Part shown: positions 11,428 to 23,159 of the stretch, piece after piece
How positions within the stretch are numbered: position 1 is the first letter of the stretch
How the letters are laid out: each line of letters opens with the position of its first letter
Source: Rhodoplanes tepidamans
GTDB lineage: Bacteria > Pseudomonadota > Alphaproteobacteria > Rhizobiales > Xanthobacteraceae
DNA length: 64,000 nucleotides
Reading direction: 5' to 3'
Assembly (NCBI RefSeq): GCF_030813915.1
Contig: NZ_JAUSUJ010000015.1
Location: 62,001-126,000 of the forward strand
Position numbers and translations under genes: made by a program
Notes under the pieces: generated by a model
Database searches by the model: none
What the model saw: the letters and a program-made list of their open reading frames with translations, nothing else
What the model was told of the DNA's origin: nothing

Positions 11428-11661
11428 CACGTCACGTCCCGAATGCTCGGCCTGCACGCAGCGGCCGAATGGCCGACCTAGGCGCGCGTCCGGGCTTGAA
11501 CGTGGTCTTTGCAGGCAGCCGTTTCTATCAGGGCCGCCTTATACCCGATCAGGGTTTCACGAGGATGAAGTTTCGTCCGCGACTCCGCGATGGCGCGGCG
11601 GCCATGCGTTCCGGGCAGGGCCCGGCCCGCGGCGCCCGGCCGGAGGCGCCGCCCGGCGCCG

Positions 11662-13122
11662 TCATCGCCGCCGCTCGGCCATCAGATCGCGGTAGAGCTG
11701 GGCGTAGCGGCGGGCCGAGCGGCGCCAGGAGACGTCGGCCCGCATGGCGTTGCGCTGGACGCGGCGCCAGGTCTTGCCGTTCCGCCACATCGCCGTGGTG
11801 CGCAGCACCGCCGCCTCCAGCATGCCGATGGTGGGGGTGAACTGGATGCCGGTGCCGACGCCCTCGGCGATCGCCATGTCGTTGCAGTCGATCACCGTGT
11901 CGGCGAGGCCGCCGACATGGCTGACCACCGGCAGGGTGCCGTAGCGCAGCGCGCACATTTGGGCGAGGCCGCAGGGCTCGTAGCGCGACGGCATCAGCAG
12001 CGCGTCGGCGCCGGCCTGGATCAGGTGGGCGAGCTCCTCGTCGTAGCCGATCACACAGGCGACGCGGCCCGGATGGATGCGGGCGGCGTCGAGGAAGGCC
12101 TGCTGCAGGTTGCGCTCGCCGGAGCCGAGCACGACCAGCTGGGAGCCGGTGGCGAGCAGGGTCGGCAACACCTCGACCAGCATGTCGAGGCCCTTCTGCC
12201 AGGTCAGCCGGCTGACCACGCCGAACAGGAGCGCGTCGTCGGCGGCGAGGTTCATGCGCTTCTTCAGCACCGCCTTGTTGGCAATGCGCGGGGCGATGCG
12301 CCGGGCGTCGAAATTGGCGGCGATCAGCGGGTCGCGGCTCGGGTTCCACACCGCGTCGTCGATGCCGTTGAGGATGCCGGAGAGCCGCTCGGTGCGGCCG
12401 CGCAGCAGGCCATCGAGGCCCATGCCGTACTCGCGGGTGCGGATCTCGGCCGCGTAGGTCGGCGACACCGTGGTGATCCAGTCGGACAGCGCCAGCCCCG
12501 CCTTGAGGAAGCCGATCTCGCCGTGGAACTCGACACCGTTGATCGAGAAGGCCTGCGGCGGCAGCGCCAGGCTGGCGAGCAGCGAGGCCGGGAACAGGCC
12601 CTGGAAGGCGAGGTTGTGCACCGTCATCACGGTGCGCGGGCGGCGCTCGAAGCGGTAGCGCAGATAGGCGGCGGCGAGGCCCGCCTGCCAGTCGTGGGCG
12701 TGCAGGATGTCGGGCCGCAGCGCCGGCACCTCGCCGCTGGCGAGCCGCGCCGCCATCAGGCCGAGCGCTCCGAACCGGACGGCGTTGTCGGGCCAGTCGC
12801 GCCCGTCGGCCGCCATGTAGGGATTGCCCGGCCGGTCGTAGAGATGCGGCGCGTCGATGGCGATCAGCTCGACGGCGCGGGCGCGACCGTGGACCAGCCG
12901 GGCCGGGCCGCCGAACAGGTCCGCCACCTCGAGCACCGGGCTCGGCTCGCGCAGCGCCGCCAGCACGGCCGGATAGCCGGGCACGAGCGTGACGGTGCGC
13001 ACGTTCTCGGGTGCCAGCGCCCCCGGCAGCGCGCCCGCGACGTCGGCGAGGCCTCCGGTCTTCACGAAGGGGAAAAGCTCGGAGACGACGGAGAGGACGA
13101 GGATCGGCGGTGCAGCGGTCAC
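11662..13122 (-). CDS. glgA: Glycogen synthase (ADP-glucose, GT5)
   Basis: Transfers glucose from ADP-glucose to the growing alpha-1,4-glucan. The 486-residue product has the N-terminal KTGGLADV nucleotide-binding loop, [17 protein letters not shown], the [12 protein letters not shown] block and the C-terminal PSRYEPCGL and YGTLPVV motifs of GT5 synthases. It starts at GTG 13122, overlapping the glgC stop (TTGTGA), so translation is probably coupled. Order of transcription is glgP, glgC, glgA. Length is normal for bacterial GlgA. No branching (glgB) or debranching (glgX) gene is in the window. Confidence 0.96.
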   Translation of the reverse strand: MTAAPPILVLSVVSELFPFVKTGGLADVAGALPGALAPENVRTVTLVPGYPAVLAALREPSPVLEVADLFGGPARLVHGRARAVELIAIDAPHLYDRPGNPYMAADGRDWPDNAVRFGALGLMAARLASGEVPALRPDILHAHDWQAGLAAAYLRYRFERRPRTVMTVHNLAFQGLFPASLLASLALPPQAFSINGVEFHGEIGFLKAGLALSDWITTVSPTYAAEIRTREYGMGLDGLLRGRTERLSGILNGIDDAVWNPSRDPLIAANFDARRIAPRIANKAVLKKRMNLAADDALLFGVVSRLTWQKGLDMLVEVLPTLLATGSQLVVLGSGERNLQQAFLDAARIHPGRVACVIGYDEELAHLIQAGADALLMPSRYEPCGLAQMCALRYGTLPVVSHVGGLADTVIDCNDMAIAEGVGTGIQFTPTIGMLEAAVLRTTAMWRNGKTWRRVQRNAMRADVSWRRSARRYAQLYRDLMAERRR

Positions 13123-14381
13123 AACCGATCGATCATGTGCTGGGTGATCAGACAGATGCCGTCCTCGGTGCGGCGGAACCTGTCGGCGTCGAGTTCGGGG
13201 TCCTCGCCGACCACGAGCTTGGGCGGAATCTGGGTGCCCTTGTCGATCACGACGTTGCGCAGCCGGGCGCCGCGGCCGACGTCGACGGCCGGCAGGATCA
13301 CCGAGTTCTCGATGAAGGCGTAGGAGTGGACGCGGGCGCCGGTGCCGACCAGCGAGCGGCGGATCGAGGCGCCGGAGACGATGCAGCCCCCGGCGACCAG
13401 CGACGAGATGGCGGTGCCGCGCCGGCCCTGCTCGTCGTGCACGAACTTGGCGGGCGGGGTGATCTCGGCATAGGTCCAGATCGGCCAGTTGTGGTCGAAC
13501 AGGTCGAGCTGCGGCACCACGGCGGTGAGGTCGATGTTCGCCTCCCAGTAGGCCCCGATGGTGCCGACGTCGCGCCAGTAGACGGCCGCCTCCTCGCGCG
13601 AGCGTACGCAGGAGCGCGAGAACGGATGCGCCACCGCCTTCCCGTACTTGACCAGGTACGGGACGATGTCCTTGCCGAAGTCGTGCGTCGAATGCGGATC
13701 CTGGGCGTCGCGGCGGACCTGGTCGATGAGGAACTTGGTGTTGAAGACGTAGATGCCCATGCTGGCCAGCGCCTGGGTCGGGTCGCCGGGCATGTGGGGC
13801 GGCTTCGGCGGCTTCTCGACGAAGTCGACCACCACGTCGTTCTCGTCGACATGGACGACGCCGAAATGGACCGCCTGCTTGAGCGGCACCTCGATGGTGG
13901 CGATGGTGATGTCGGCCTTCTGCTCCACGTGCTGCTGGAGCATCGGCTCGTAGTCCATCTTGTAGACGTGGTCGCCGGCGAGCAGGACGATGAACTCGGG
14001 ATTGTAGCTCTCGATGATGTCGAGGTTCTGGTAGACTGCGTCGGCCGTGCCGGCGTACCAGCTCGCGCCGGCGATGCGCTGGCTGGCGGGCAGGATGTCG
14101 AAGCTCTCGTTCCGCTCGGGCCGGAAGAAGTTCCAGCCGCGCTGCATGTGGCGGATCAGGCTGTGCGCCTTGTACTGGGTCGCCACCGCGATGCGGCGGA
14201 TGCCCGAGTTGAGCGCGTTCGACAGCGTGAAGTCGATGATCCGGGACTTGCCGCCGAAATAGACCGCCGGCTTGGCGCGGTTGTCGCACAGCTCGTGCAG
14301 CCGGCTGCCGCGGCCGCCGGCCAGGACATAGGCCATCGCACTACGCGCGAGCGGCCCCGGCGTGGGGTGATCAATCGGCAC
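13119..14381 (-). CDS. glgC: Glucose-1-phosphate adenylyltransferase
   Basis: Makes ADP-glucose from ATP and glucose-1-phosphate, the committed step of glycogen synthesis. The 420-residue protein shows GGRGSRL near residues 22-28, [11 protein letters not shown], the catalytic [11 protein letters not shown] segment, the FVEKP sugar-binding motif and a C-terminal left-handed beta-helix. The GTG start at 14381 has GAGG about eight bases upstream. It ends overlapping glgA. In this family activity is allosterically set by carbon metabolites; the N-terminal Arg/Lys-rich nucleotide loop is intact, so the enzyme is probably functional. Confidence 0.96.
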   Translation of the reverse strand: MPIDHPTPGPLARSAMAYVLAGGRGSRLHELCDNRAKPAVYFGGKSRIIDFTLSNALNSGIRRIAVATQYKAHSLIRHMQRGWNFFRPERNESFDILPASQRIAGASWYAGTADAVYQNLDIIESYNPEFIVLLAGDHVYKMDYEPMLQQHVEQKADITIATIEVPLKQAVHFGVVHVDENDVVVDFVEKPPKPPHMPGDPTQALASMGIYVFNTKFLIDQVRRDAQDPHSTHDFGKDIVPYLVKYGKAVAHPFSRSCVRSREEAAVYWRDVGTIGAYWEANIDLTAVVPQLDLFDHNWPIWTYAEITPPAKFVHDEQGRRGTAISSLVAGGCIVSGASIRRSLVGTGARVHSYAFIENSVILPAVDVGRGARLRNVVIDKGTQIPPKLVVGEDPELDADRFRRTEDGICLITQHMIDRL

Positions 14382-14498
14382 GGAATTGCCTCGTTCGGGT
14401 TGAGAAACGCATCGACGAAATGTCCCGATCGAACCGCCCGCGCGGGCGCGACACGTCCCGCAGGTCCCGCGTCGCGGCGCCGCGCGCGGCGGCTCGGC

Positions 14499-16199
14499 CT
14501 AGGAGCGAAGGTAAGCCTCCGTGGAGTAGCGCCGCATCATGCGGGCGCTGTTGAACACCGCACCGATCTTCGCGATGGTCTGCTGCATCATCCAGATCCA
14601 GCGGGCCCGATCGTCGTGATAGAGCGGCAGGACGGTCGACTCGAGCTTGTCGTACATGGCGGCGGCGTGCGCCTCGGGCGACGAGTCGCTGCCGTCGCTG
14701 CCGATCGCCCAGCCGGTGACGCCTTCTTCCCAGCCCTCGAGCCACCATCCGTCCAGCACGCTGAAGTTCAGGACGCCGTTGAACGCCGCTTTCATGCCGC
14801 TCGTCCCCGAGGCCTCGAGCGGCGGCACCGGATTGTTGAGCCAGACGTCGGTGCCGGAGACGAGCTTCGAAGCGATGGCGATGCTGTAGTTTGGCAGAAA
14901 CGCCATCGGCACGTCTTTGATCGATCTCATATGCTGGTGAATCGCCCGGATGCGCGCCTTGCCTTCGAAGTCGCGCGGATGCGCCTTGCCGGCCATCACC
15001 ACCTGGAACGGCCGCCTGCCGGCGATCGCCTTGAGCCGTTCCACATCGTGGAACAGGAGGTCGGGCCGCTTGTAGCCGGTCATGCGGCGGGCGAAGCCGA
15101 TCAGCGGGACGTCCGGGTCCATCTCGACTCCGGTCGTGGCCTTCACGTAGTCGATGAGCTCGCGCTTCGCCTGCTGGTGGGCGCTCCACAGCGCGTCCGG
15201 CGGCACCTGGTCGGCCTTGAGCAGATCCTCCAGCTCGTAGGCCCAGTGCGGCGCGATGGTCTTGAACAGGTCGGCGACCGCCGGATGCATCCACATCGGC
15301 ACGTGCGCGCCGTTGGTGACGGTCCGGATCTTGTAGGCCGGGAACATCTTCTGCGCCGTCTCGGCGTGCCGCCGCGCGACGCCGTTGGCGTAGCGCGACA
15401 GGTTGAGGGCGAGGAGCGACATGTTCAGGTGATCGGGGCCGGCCAGCAGCTTGAGCTGGTCGAACTCGATCAGGTCGCCGACGATGGCGCGCACGTCCTC
15501 GTAGGAGAAACGGTCGTGGCCGGCCTCCACGGGCGTGTGGGTGGTGAACACGCACTTCTCGCGCACCGCGTGGACGTCGTAGCTGAACGGCTCCGGGATG
15601 CCGGGGATGCGGTTGATGCGGTGCTGGTCGAGCAGCGCCAGCGACAGGAAGGCCGCGTGCCCCTCGTTGAGATGATAGGTGTCGATGGTGAAGCCGAGCG
15701 CGCGCAGCACCCGCACACCGCCGACCCCGAGCACGGCCTCCTGCTTGATGCGGTCGCGCTCGTCGCCGAAATACAGCCGGTTGGTGATGTTGCGGTCGCG
15801 CGGATCGTTCTCGGGGACGTTGGTGTCGAGCAGCAGCACCGGGATCTGGAAGCCGCGCGGCGACTTCAGGTCGTAGAGCCAGGGGCGGATCCACACCTGG
15901 CGCCCCTCGAGCTGCACCGCCACCATGGCGCCGATCGGGGTCGCCCACTCCTCCGGGTTCCACGGGTCGGGGCCGTCGATCTGGTTGCCGTCGGCGTCGA
16001 TCTCCTGCTTGATCGAGCCCTCGCGCGAGGCCAGCGTCACGAACACCATCGGCAGGTCGAGATCGGCCGCCGAGCGCGCGGCGTCGCCGGCCAGCAGCCC
16101 GAGGCCGCCCGAATAGGTGTGCATCTCCTGCCGGATCCCGACCTCCATCGAGAAGTAGGCGATGCGACTGACGGAGAGATAGCGCGCGACCTCGATCAT
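14499..16199 (-). CDS. glgP: Alpha-glucan phosphorylase, short type (GT35)
   Basis: Releases glucose-1-phosphate from glycogen or maltodextrin by phosphorolysis. The 566-residue product belongs to the short group of GT35 (TIGR02094-like) rather than the roughly 800-residue enteric form: it has YFSMEVG near the N-terminus, HLNEGHAAF, TVTNGAHVP and the pyridoxal-phosphate region ASGTSGMKAAFNG, where the Lys binds the cofactor. Start ATG 16199 has GGAG at a good distance; longer upstream frames lack similarity. It leads the operon glgP-glgC-glgA, with 117 bases before glgC. Confidence 0.93.
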   Translation of the reverse strand: MIEVARYLSVSRIAYFSMEVGIRQEMHTYSGGLGLLAGDAARSAADLDLPMVFVTLASREGSIKQEIDADGNQIDGPDPWNPEEWATPIGAMVAVQLEGRQVWIRPWLYDLKSPRGFQIPVLLLDTNVPENDPRDRNITNRLYFGDERDRIKQEAVLGVGGVRVLRALGFTIDTYHLNEGHAAFLSLALLDQHRINRIPGIPEPFSYDVHAVREKCVFTTHTPVEAGHDRFSYEDVRAIVGDLIEFDQLKLLAGPDHLNMSLLALNLSRYANGVARRHAETAQKMFPAYKIRTVTNGAHVPMWMHPAVADLFKTIAPHWAYELEDLLKADQVPPDALWSAHQQAKRELIDYVKATTGVEMDPDVPLIGFARRMTGYKRPDLLFHDVERLKAIAGRRPFQVVMAGKAHPRDFEGKARIRAIHQHMRSIKDVPMAFLPNYSIAIASKLVSGTDVWLNNPVPPLEASGTSGMKAAFNGVLNFSVLDGWWLEGWEEGVTGWAIGSDGSDSSPEAHAAAMYDKLESTVLPLYHDDRARWIWMMQQTIAKIGAVFNSARMMRRYSTEAYLRS

Positions 16200-16767
16200 T
16201 GCAGCTCCGCGAGGGGGGTGTGCTTTCAGTGGTGAACGAATCCGGGCCGCGGACGGCCCGTCACGCGGGGCGCGACGGCCCCCGGGCCGGCCGGGTGGCG
16301 AACAGGCGATCGGCGCGGGGCGAGCTTCGATCCGGCATCGTGCGACCGGTGCGGGCGAGGGTGGCGCCCCGGAAACCGGCGGAAGCCTGCGGCCACGGAT
16401 CTTTCGACGGACGACGCATCGTGTCGGCTCCCTATCGCGCAGTCGCAATGGATGCGATGCACACAGGTGTCGTCAGGGCTCGCATCCGAGGTCCTTTGTC
16501 GCACACTATCGGGCGACCGCGCAAAGGTCTCGTCGGGTCGCCGCGACGCCGGCCGTGTGCGGCGCGTCGACGCCGTCGCGGCATCGCACGACAGTCGACG
16601 GAACTCGTTCCGGTCCCCCGATCGCGTGTCCACGCCCGCCCCGTTCCCTTTTGCGCCACGCCGTCGCGGCGGTCTCCACGACACGTGGGAGCAACCGCCG
16701 TGCCATCGTGATCGCCTTCCGCCGTGTCGGTGGTGCGACAGGTGGTCGTGCGGCCGGGACGGGCATG
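16200..16767. other. Gene-free gap upstream of glgP
   Basis: About 570 bases between the glgP start and the rlpA terminator. Open frames in all directions are Arg-rich and show no family features. The glg promoter should lie in the glgP-proximal part, but no convincing boxes were identified. Confidence 0.55.
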
Positions 16768-16796
16768 AAAAAGGGCGCCGCGGCGCGGCGCCCTTT
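16768..16796 (-). terminator. Rho-independent terminator of rlpA-like gene
   Basis: On the minus strand a perfect 12-base stem (AAAGGGCGCCGC / GCGGCGCCCTTT) with a three-base loop is followed by TTTTTC, 26 bases past the rlpA-like stop. This is a textbook intrinsic terminator. Confidence 0.88.
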
Positions 16797-16821
16797 CGAA
16801 CCCGGATCGTGCGCTGGACGA

Positions 16822-17187
16822 TCAGTTGCGGCCGAGCACCGCGAGCGACACCGGCGCCAGGCCGTAGCCCAGGCCGATCGAACGCGCCGCCGCGGGCGTC
16901 AGGTCGATCACCCGGCCGCGCACGAAGGGGCCGCGGTCGTTGATGCGGACCACCACGGAGCGGCCGGTCTTGCGGTGCGTGACGCGCACCATGGTGCCGA
17001 AAGGAAGATGCTTGTGCGCGGCGGTCAGTCCGCCGGCATGGGCCCGCTCGCCATTGGCGGTCCGGCCGCCCGAGTAGACCGAAGCAATGCCGGACTGGGT
17101 GAAAGCCTCGGCCCGAGTCGAAATGGTCGCGAGAGTGAATAGAGCGATGAGGATTGCGAAACGTCGTACGAAGATCAGCCTTGCCAT
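16822..17187 (-). CDS. RlpA-family double-psi beta-barrel protein
   Basis: The 121-residue secreted protein has a signal peptide ending in AEA at about residue 28, then a single DPBB domain: [22 protein letters not shown], and [16 protein letters not shown], where the Asp in NDRGPF matches the catalytic residue of RlpA lytic transglycosylases. It lacks the lipobox and SPOR domain of long RlpA proteins, so it is the short periplasmic type. The likely role is cleaving peptidoglycan glycan strands. It is followed by its own terminator and is probably monocistronic. Confidence 0.9.
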   Translation of the reverse strand: MARLIFVRRFAILIALFTLATISTRAEAFTQSGIASVYSGGRTANGERAHAGGLTAAHKHLPFGTMVRVTHRKTGRSVVVRINDRGPFVRGRVIDLTPAAARSIGLGYGLAPVSLAVLGRN

Positions 17188-17399
17188 GCGCTGTATAGTC
17201 CCCTTCTCGTTGCGTGGAGGTCGCTCTTAAACGGGGAGAATGTGCACAGAAAATGGCAAGATTGACGGGTTCCATCAAGAAGTGTTTCTTCGAATTACAG
17301 AGAAGAAGTAAGGTTAAACTCGTTGGGGGTGCGGCGTCACCTGCGGATGTGGCGGGGATGGGGTGTCCGGCCCGCGCATCGGGAGACGGCGGCGTCTTC

Positions 17400-17440
17400 A
17401 AAGAAAACGCGCCGCGGCCCGGGGGCCGGCGGCGCGCTGT
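17400..17440 (-). terminator. Rho-independent terminator of cytochrome c gene
   Basis: Reading the minus strand, a long GC hairpin (CGCGCCGCCGGCCC paired with GGGCCGCGGCGCG, one bulge) is followed by TTTTCTTT. It begins about 27 bases past the cytochrome stop. Confidence 0.8.
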
Positions 17441-17466
17441 GGATCCGATGAAACCCGGTTGGGCGA

Positions 17467-17853
17467 TTACTTCTTCTTGCCGTCCGGCCCGTACTGGGTG
17501 AGGAAGGCCCACAGGTCCTCCTGCTCCTTCTCGTTCTTGATGCCGGCGAACACCATCTTGGTGCCCGGGATCTTGGCGCGCGGATCGGCGATGTAGGACT
17601 TGAACGTCGCCTTGTCCCAGGTGAGGCCGGACTTCTTGTTCGCCTCGGAATAGTTGAAGCCGGGAATCGAGCCACTGTGGCGGCCCTCGAGGCCGTTGAG
17701 CACCGGGCCGACCTTGTTGGTCGCGCCTTCGCCGATGTTGTGGCAGGGCGTGCACTTGCGGAACGACACGGCGCCGGCAGCGACGTCCTGGGCAGCGGCG
17801 ATGCCGGTCGACGCCGCAAACGCGAATCCGATAACGAACGCTCTGGTGATCAT
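17467..17853 (-). CDS. Soluble class I cytochrome c (c2 type)
   Basis: A periplasmic electron carrier of 128 residues: a cleavable signal peptide ending AAAQ at about residue 22, the haem motif CTPCH at the N-terminus of the mature protein, a KVGPVLNGL segment, and the axial Met in PGTKMVFAG. A Lys-rich tail ends the protein. This is the pattern of cytochrome c2/c550 that links the bc1 complex to terminal oxidases, denitrification enzymes or a photosynthetic reaction centre. Start ATG 17853 places the signal peptide correctly; the upstream start would add a charged extension. It is divergent from nnrS, with an FNR-like box between. Confidence 0.93.
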   Translation of the reverse strand: MITRAFVIGFAFAASTGIAAAQDVAAGAVSFRKCTPCHNIGEGATNKVGPVLNGLEGRHSGSIPGFNYSEANKKSGLTWDKATFKSYIADPRAKIPGTKMVFAGIKNEKEQEDLWAFLTQYGPDGKKK

Positions 17854-17944
17854 AGTGCCTGGTTCCCTCTTGGTTCCACGAGGACGATCGACGAGCCGTC
17901 CGGCCACGCGTTGACGGTCCTACCGTCAGCAAAAAACCAGAAGC

Positions 17945-17958
17945 TTGTCGAAAATCAA
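17945..17958. promoter_or_regulatory. FNR/FixK/NnrR-like binding site
   Basis: TTGTCGAAAATCAA matches the TTGAT-N4-ATCAA consensus of the FNR/CRP family at eight of ten positions. It lies in the divergent region 92 bases from the cytochrome c start and 126 bases from the nnrS start, where it could control either by oxygen or nitric oxide through FixK, FNR or NnrR. Confidence 0.5.
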
Positions 17959-18083
17959 GCGACTCTAAACTGGCGGGTTCCGTCGCGGCTCTCGGGCGGT
18001 CTCTAATGCGATGTCGAACCGCGGCGCAGCTCGCCGGGTTCCTCTCCCGATCTCGTGCCCCACCCTCGTGCCCCGGACGTCGC

Positions 18084-19271
18084 ATGGCCCCCGTTCCCCG
18101 CACCGCCCCCTATGCCGGCCCGGCCCTGCTGAGCTACGGCTTCCGCCCGTTCTTCCTCTTCGGGGCGCTGTTCGCCGGCGTGACCGTGCTGCTGTGGATG
18201 CCGGTCTGGGAGGGCCGCATCGCGATCGACACCGTGTTCGCGGCGGTCGACTGGCATGCCCACGAGCTCCTGTTCGGCTATGTCGCCGCCGTGGTCACGG
18301 GCTTCCTCCTGACCGCGATTCCGAACTGGACCGGACGGCTGCCGCTCGCCGGCACGCCGCTGCTGGTCCTGGTGCTGGCCTGGCTGGCCGGACGGCTGGC
18401 CGTCGCGGCCGGCGGCACGCTCGGCTGGGCCGTGGTCGCAGTCGTCGACGTGGCGTTCCTGCTCATGGTGCTCGCCGCCGCCGGCCGCGAAGTGATCGCC
18501 GGCCGGAACTGGCGCAACCTGCGTGTGCTCGTCATCGTCGCCGTCTTCGCGGCCGCCAACATCGTCTTCCATGTCGAGGCGCATGTGCGCGGCGAGGCGG
18601 TGCTGGGCCGGCGGCTCGCGCTGGCCGCCATCGTGGTGCTGATCGTGCTGATCGGCGGCCGCATCGTGCCGAGCTTCACCCGCAACTGGCTGGTGCGCGA
18701 GAACCCGGGCCGCCTGCCGGCGCCGTTCGGGCGCGTCGACGCCGCGGCGATCGCGCTCGCCGTGATGGCCCTCGCGGCCTGGCTGGCGGCGCCCGAGGGC
18801 GTCGTCACGGCCGTCCTGCTGGCGGCGTCCGGGCTCGTCCAGGCGGTGCGGCTCGCCCGCTGGGCCGGCGACCGCACCGGGCGCGACGCCCTCGTCGTCA
18901 TCCTTCACGTCGGCTACGCGTTCATCCCGCTCGGCTTCCTGCTGCTGGCGGCGGCCGCCGCGACCCCGCTGGTGTCGCCCTCGGCCGGCATCCACGCCTG
19001 GACGGTCGGGGCGGCCGGGGTGATGACGCTCGCCGTGATGACCCGGGCGACCCGCGGCCATACCGGCCGGGCCCTGGAGGCGCCGGCGTCGACCCGGGCC
19101 GTCTACGTCGCCGTCGTCGCGGCGGCGGCGCTGCGCATCGCCGCCGGCCTCGTGCCCGATCACGTGACGCCGCTCCTGTGGGCCGCCGCCCTCGCCTGGA
19201 CCGCCGCCTTCCTGGGCTTCTGCGCCGTCTACGGCCCGATGCTGCTGCGCCCGCGGCTGGGGAAGGGGTGA
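18084..19271 (+). CDS. nnrS: NnrS family membrane protein
   Basis: The 395-residue protein (from ATG 18084) has about twelve hydrophobic segments and the family's hallmark motifs YGFRPFFLFG near the N-terminus, WHAHELLFGY, and later HAWTVGA and MTRATRGHTGR. NnrS is a haem- and copper-binding membrane protein that protects against nitric oxide and is usually found in denitrifiers under NnrR or FNR control. An upstream ATG at 18006 adds an Arg/Pro-rich leader unlike the family. It is divergent from cytochrome c2. Its stop TGA directly abuts the stop of the convergent glycosyltransferase, forming TGATCA. Confidence 0.93.
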   Translation: MAPVPRTAPYAGPALLSYGFRPFFLFGALFAGVTVLLWMPVWEGRIAIDTVFAAVDWHAHELLFGYVAAVVTGFLLTAIPNWTGRLPLAGTPLLVLVLAWLAGRLAVAAGGTLGWAVVAVVDVAFLLMVLAAAGREVIAGRNWRNLRVLVIVAVFAAANIVFHVEAHVRGEAVLGRRLALAAIVVLIVLIGGRIVPSFTRNWLVRENPGRLPAPFGRVDAAAIALAVMALAAWLAAPEGVVTAVLLAASGLVQAVRLARWAGDRTGRDALVVILHVGYAFIPLGFLLLAAAAATPLVSPSAGIHAWTVGAAGVMTLAVMTRATRGHTGRALEAPASTRAVYVAVVAAAALRIAAGLVPDHVTPLLWAAALAWTAAFLGFCAVYGPMLLRPRLGKG

Positions 19272-20576
19272 TCAGGTCGCGTCGCCGGCCCGCGCCGCGT
19301 CGGCGGCGGCGAGCACGTCGGCGGCGGTGTCGGCCCAGCCGACCAGCCGGAACGTGTCGGCGATGGCGGCCTCGGCCCGGGCGAGCGCCCGGTCGTCGTC
19401 GAGAAGCGCCTGCACGGCGGCCCGCCACGTCGCGGCGTCGGCCGGGTCGAGATGCCGCGCCGCGCCCTGGCTCGCCTCGGGAATCGCCGTGGCGTTCGAG
19501 GCGATGCACGCCTTGCCGGCCGCCAGGCTCTCGACCACCGGCAGGCCGAAGCCCTCCGACAGCGACGGGAACACCGTGAAGCGGCAGTTCGCGTAGAGCC
19601 AGCGGAGCTGTCGATCGTCGACATTGCTGAGGAAGCGGATCACCGCGGCGGCCGCCGGGTCCGCCTCGACCGCGGCGACCAGCGGGGCGCCGTCGTGGCC
19701 GATCCGCCCGGCGACGACCAGCGGCATCACCCGTCCGCCGCGCTCGCGCGACAGCCCGGACCAGACATCGACCAGCAGCCGGTGGTTCTTGCGCGCCGTC
19801 ACGTCGCCGACGGTGAGCACGTAGCCGCCCGGTGCGAGGCCGGCCACGGCGGGCCCGTCCTCCTCGGCCGGGCCGATGCGGTGGCCGAGCCGGATCACCG
19901 CCAGCGGCGGCAGGGGGACGCCGCGCTCGGCCGCGTGGGCCCGCAGGGCGCCGGCCGAGAAAGCCGAGATCGACAGCACCAGCGCCGCGTGGCGCAGAAT
20001 GAACTCGCTCGACGGGATGTCGGCGGCGTCCGGATTCGTCACCCGCGGATCATCGGCCGGCAGCGTGCCGAGCAGATCGTAGAACACGGTCGCGAGCCGG
20101 ACGCCGAGGCGGCGGCGGAGCGCGATCAGGTGGGCGAAGTCGTGCCGCTGCAGCTCGCCGGGCAGCAGCAGCCACGCGCCGGGCGGAAAGATGTCGGCCG
20201 GGCCGGCGACCTGCTCGAGCACGGCGCGGCGCTTGCGGCGGAAGCGGTCGCGGATCGCGGTGCGCACGAACCGCTCCAGCCGGCGCCCGGCCTGCAGGAC
20301 CGGGTGCGACCGCCAGGCCGGGCGCGGCGCCCGCCGCCGCTCGGCTCCGGTCGGCGCCCGCACGATCGCCAGCGCCTCGGCCGCCGACATCGCCACGAAG
20401 CGCCGGGCGGCCGGGTCGAACCGGCAGAAGGCGAGGTCGTCGCGGCCGCCGAGCGCCCGCTCGGCCAGCGCCCCGACCAGCTCGCGCTCGACCCGCACGG
20501 TGCCATGGGCGATGCGGCCGCGCTCCTGGAACGCGGTGGTGAGGTCGACGAACAGGGGGGACGGGGAGGACGGCAT
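19272..20576 (-). CDS. Glycosyltransferase family 4 protein
   Basis: The 434-residue cytoplasmic glycosyltransferase has a GT-B fold: an N-terminal acceptor half with FVDLTT and FYDLLG segments and a C-terminal donor half with VGDVTARKNH and the signature SEGFGLPVVESLAAGK, whose Glu residues hold the nucleotide-sugar. The substrate is unknown; relatives act in polysaccharide or O-antigen synthesis (mannosyltransferase-like). It is solitary, facing the atp operon divergently and converging on nnrS with no spacing. Confidence 0.88.
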   Translation of the reverse strand: MPSSPSPLFVDLTTAFQERGRIAHGTVRVERELVGALAERALGGRDDLAFCRFDPAARRFVAMSAAEALAIVRAPTGAERRRAPRPAWRSHPVLQAGRRLERFVRTAIRDRFRRKRRAVLEQVAGPADIFPPGAWLLLPGELQRHDFAHLIALRRRLGVRLATVFYDLLGTLPADDPRVTNPDAADIPSSEFILRHAALVLSISAFSAGALRAHAAERGVPLPPLAVIRLGHRIGPAEEDGPAVAGLAPGGYVLTVGDVTARKNHRLLVDVWSGLSRERGGRVMPLVVAGRIGHDGAPLVAAVEADPAAAAVIRFLSNVDDRQLRWLYANCRFTVFPSLSEGFGLPVVESLAAGKACIASNATAIPEASQGAARHLDPADAATWRAAVQALLDDDRALARAEAAIADTFRLVGWADTAADVLAAADAARAGDAT

Positions 20577-20934
20577 GACCGGGAACGCGTGGCGGGCGGC
20601 ACAGGCGCCGCCGCGGTCTCCTTATAGGATGCGGTCCCGGCAGGGAACCCGAGCCGCCGACGGAGGCTGTCGAACAGTCCTCCGTCGCCCGCCGGAGCGC
20701 CGCACCGGGCCCCCGCCGGCCCGGTCTCCGCCGCGCCTTTCGGCCTCGTCCGGCGACCCCTCGCCATATTGCACCGCCAACGGGCCTGTGTTAGCAAACG
20801 CGCGGTTTTTCAACGGGGCGAGGGCCGCTCCGGACGCCCCATTCAATCCTGGTCCCGCTTAGAATCCAGGGGCTTGCGCGCGTTCTGCGGAACCGCGGCG
20901 GGACCCTGGATGCTGAAAGCCGAAAGAGAGCGCC
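20577..20934. other. Divergent regulatory gap upstream of atpH
   Basis: 358 bases between the glycosyltransferase start and atpH. No gene is seen. Just before atpH, ATCCAGGG (20864-20871) and CCCTGGAT (20904-20911) could form a leader hairpin in the atp mRNA. Promoter boxes were not identified with confidence. Confidence 0.5.
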
Positions 20935-23024
<2,090 letters not shown>

Positions 23025-23030
23025 TCGATC

Positions 23031-23123
23031 GCCGTCGTCGTGGCCGGGCTCGTTCCGGCCGCCACGTCCCCGACGCGGCCGACGACGAACGTGAATGCCC
23101 GGCCGCGCGGCCGGGCATGACGG
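23031..23123. repeat. Palindromic element, family B copy 1
   Basis: Between atpA and atpG: GTGGCCGGGCTCGTTCCGGCC at one end and ATGCCCGGCCGCGCGGCCGG with CATGACGG at the other, each forming its own hairpin. Related elements occur at 42629-42720 and 48112-48203. It lies in the atp transcript and could affect mRNA stability. Confidence 0.75.
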
Positions 23124-23159
23124 AACAGAAGCCGGACCGGGCGCAAAGGTGACCACGGA

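Noticed and set aside
13011-16235. Long open frame antisense to glgC and glgP
   Set aside because: Same compositional artefact; the minus strand carries recognised glycogen genes throughout.
16432-16766. Short minus-strand frames upstream of glgP
   Set aside because: Arg-rich, mutually overlapping and without ribosome sites; more likely leader DNA than genes.
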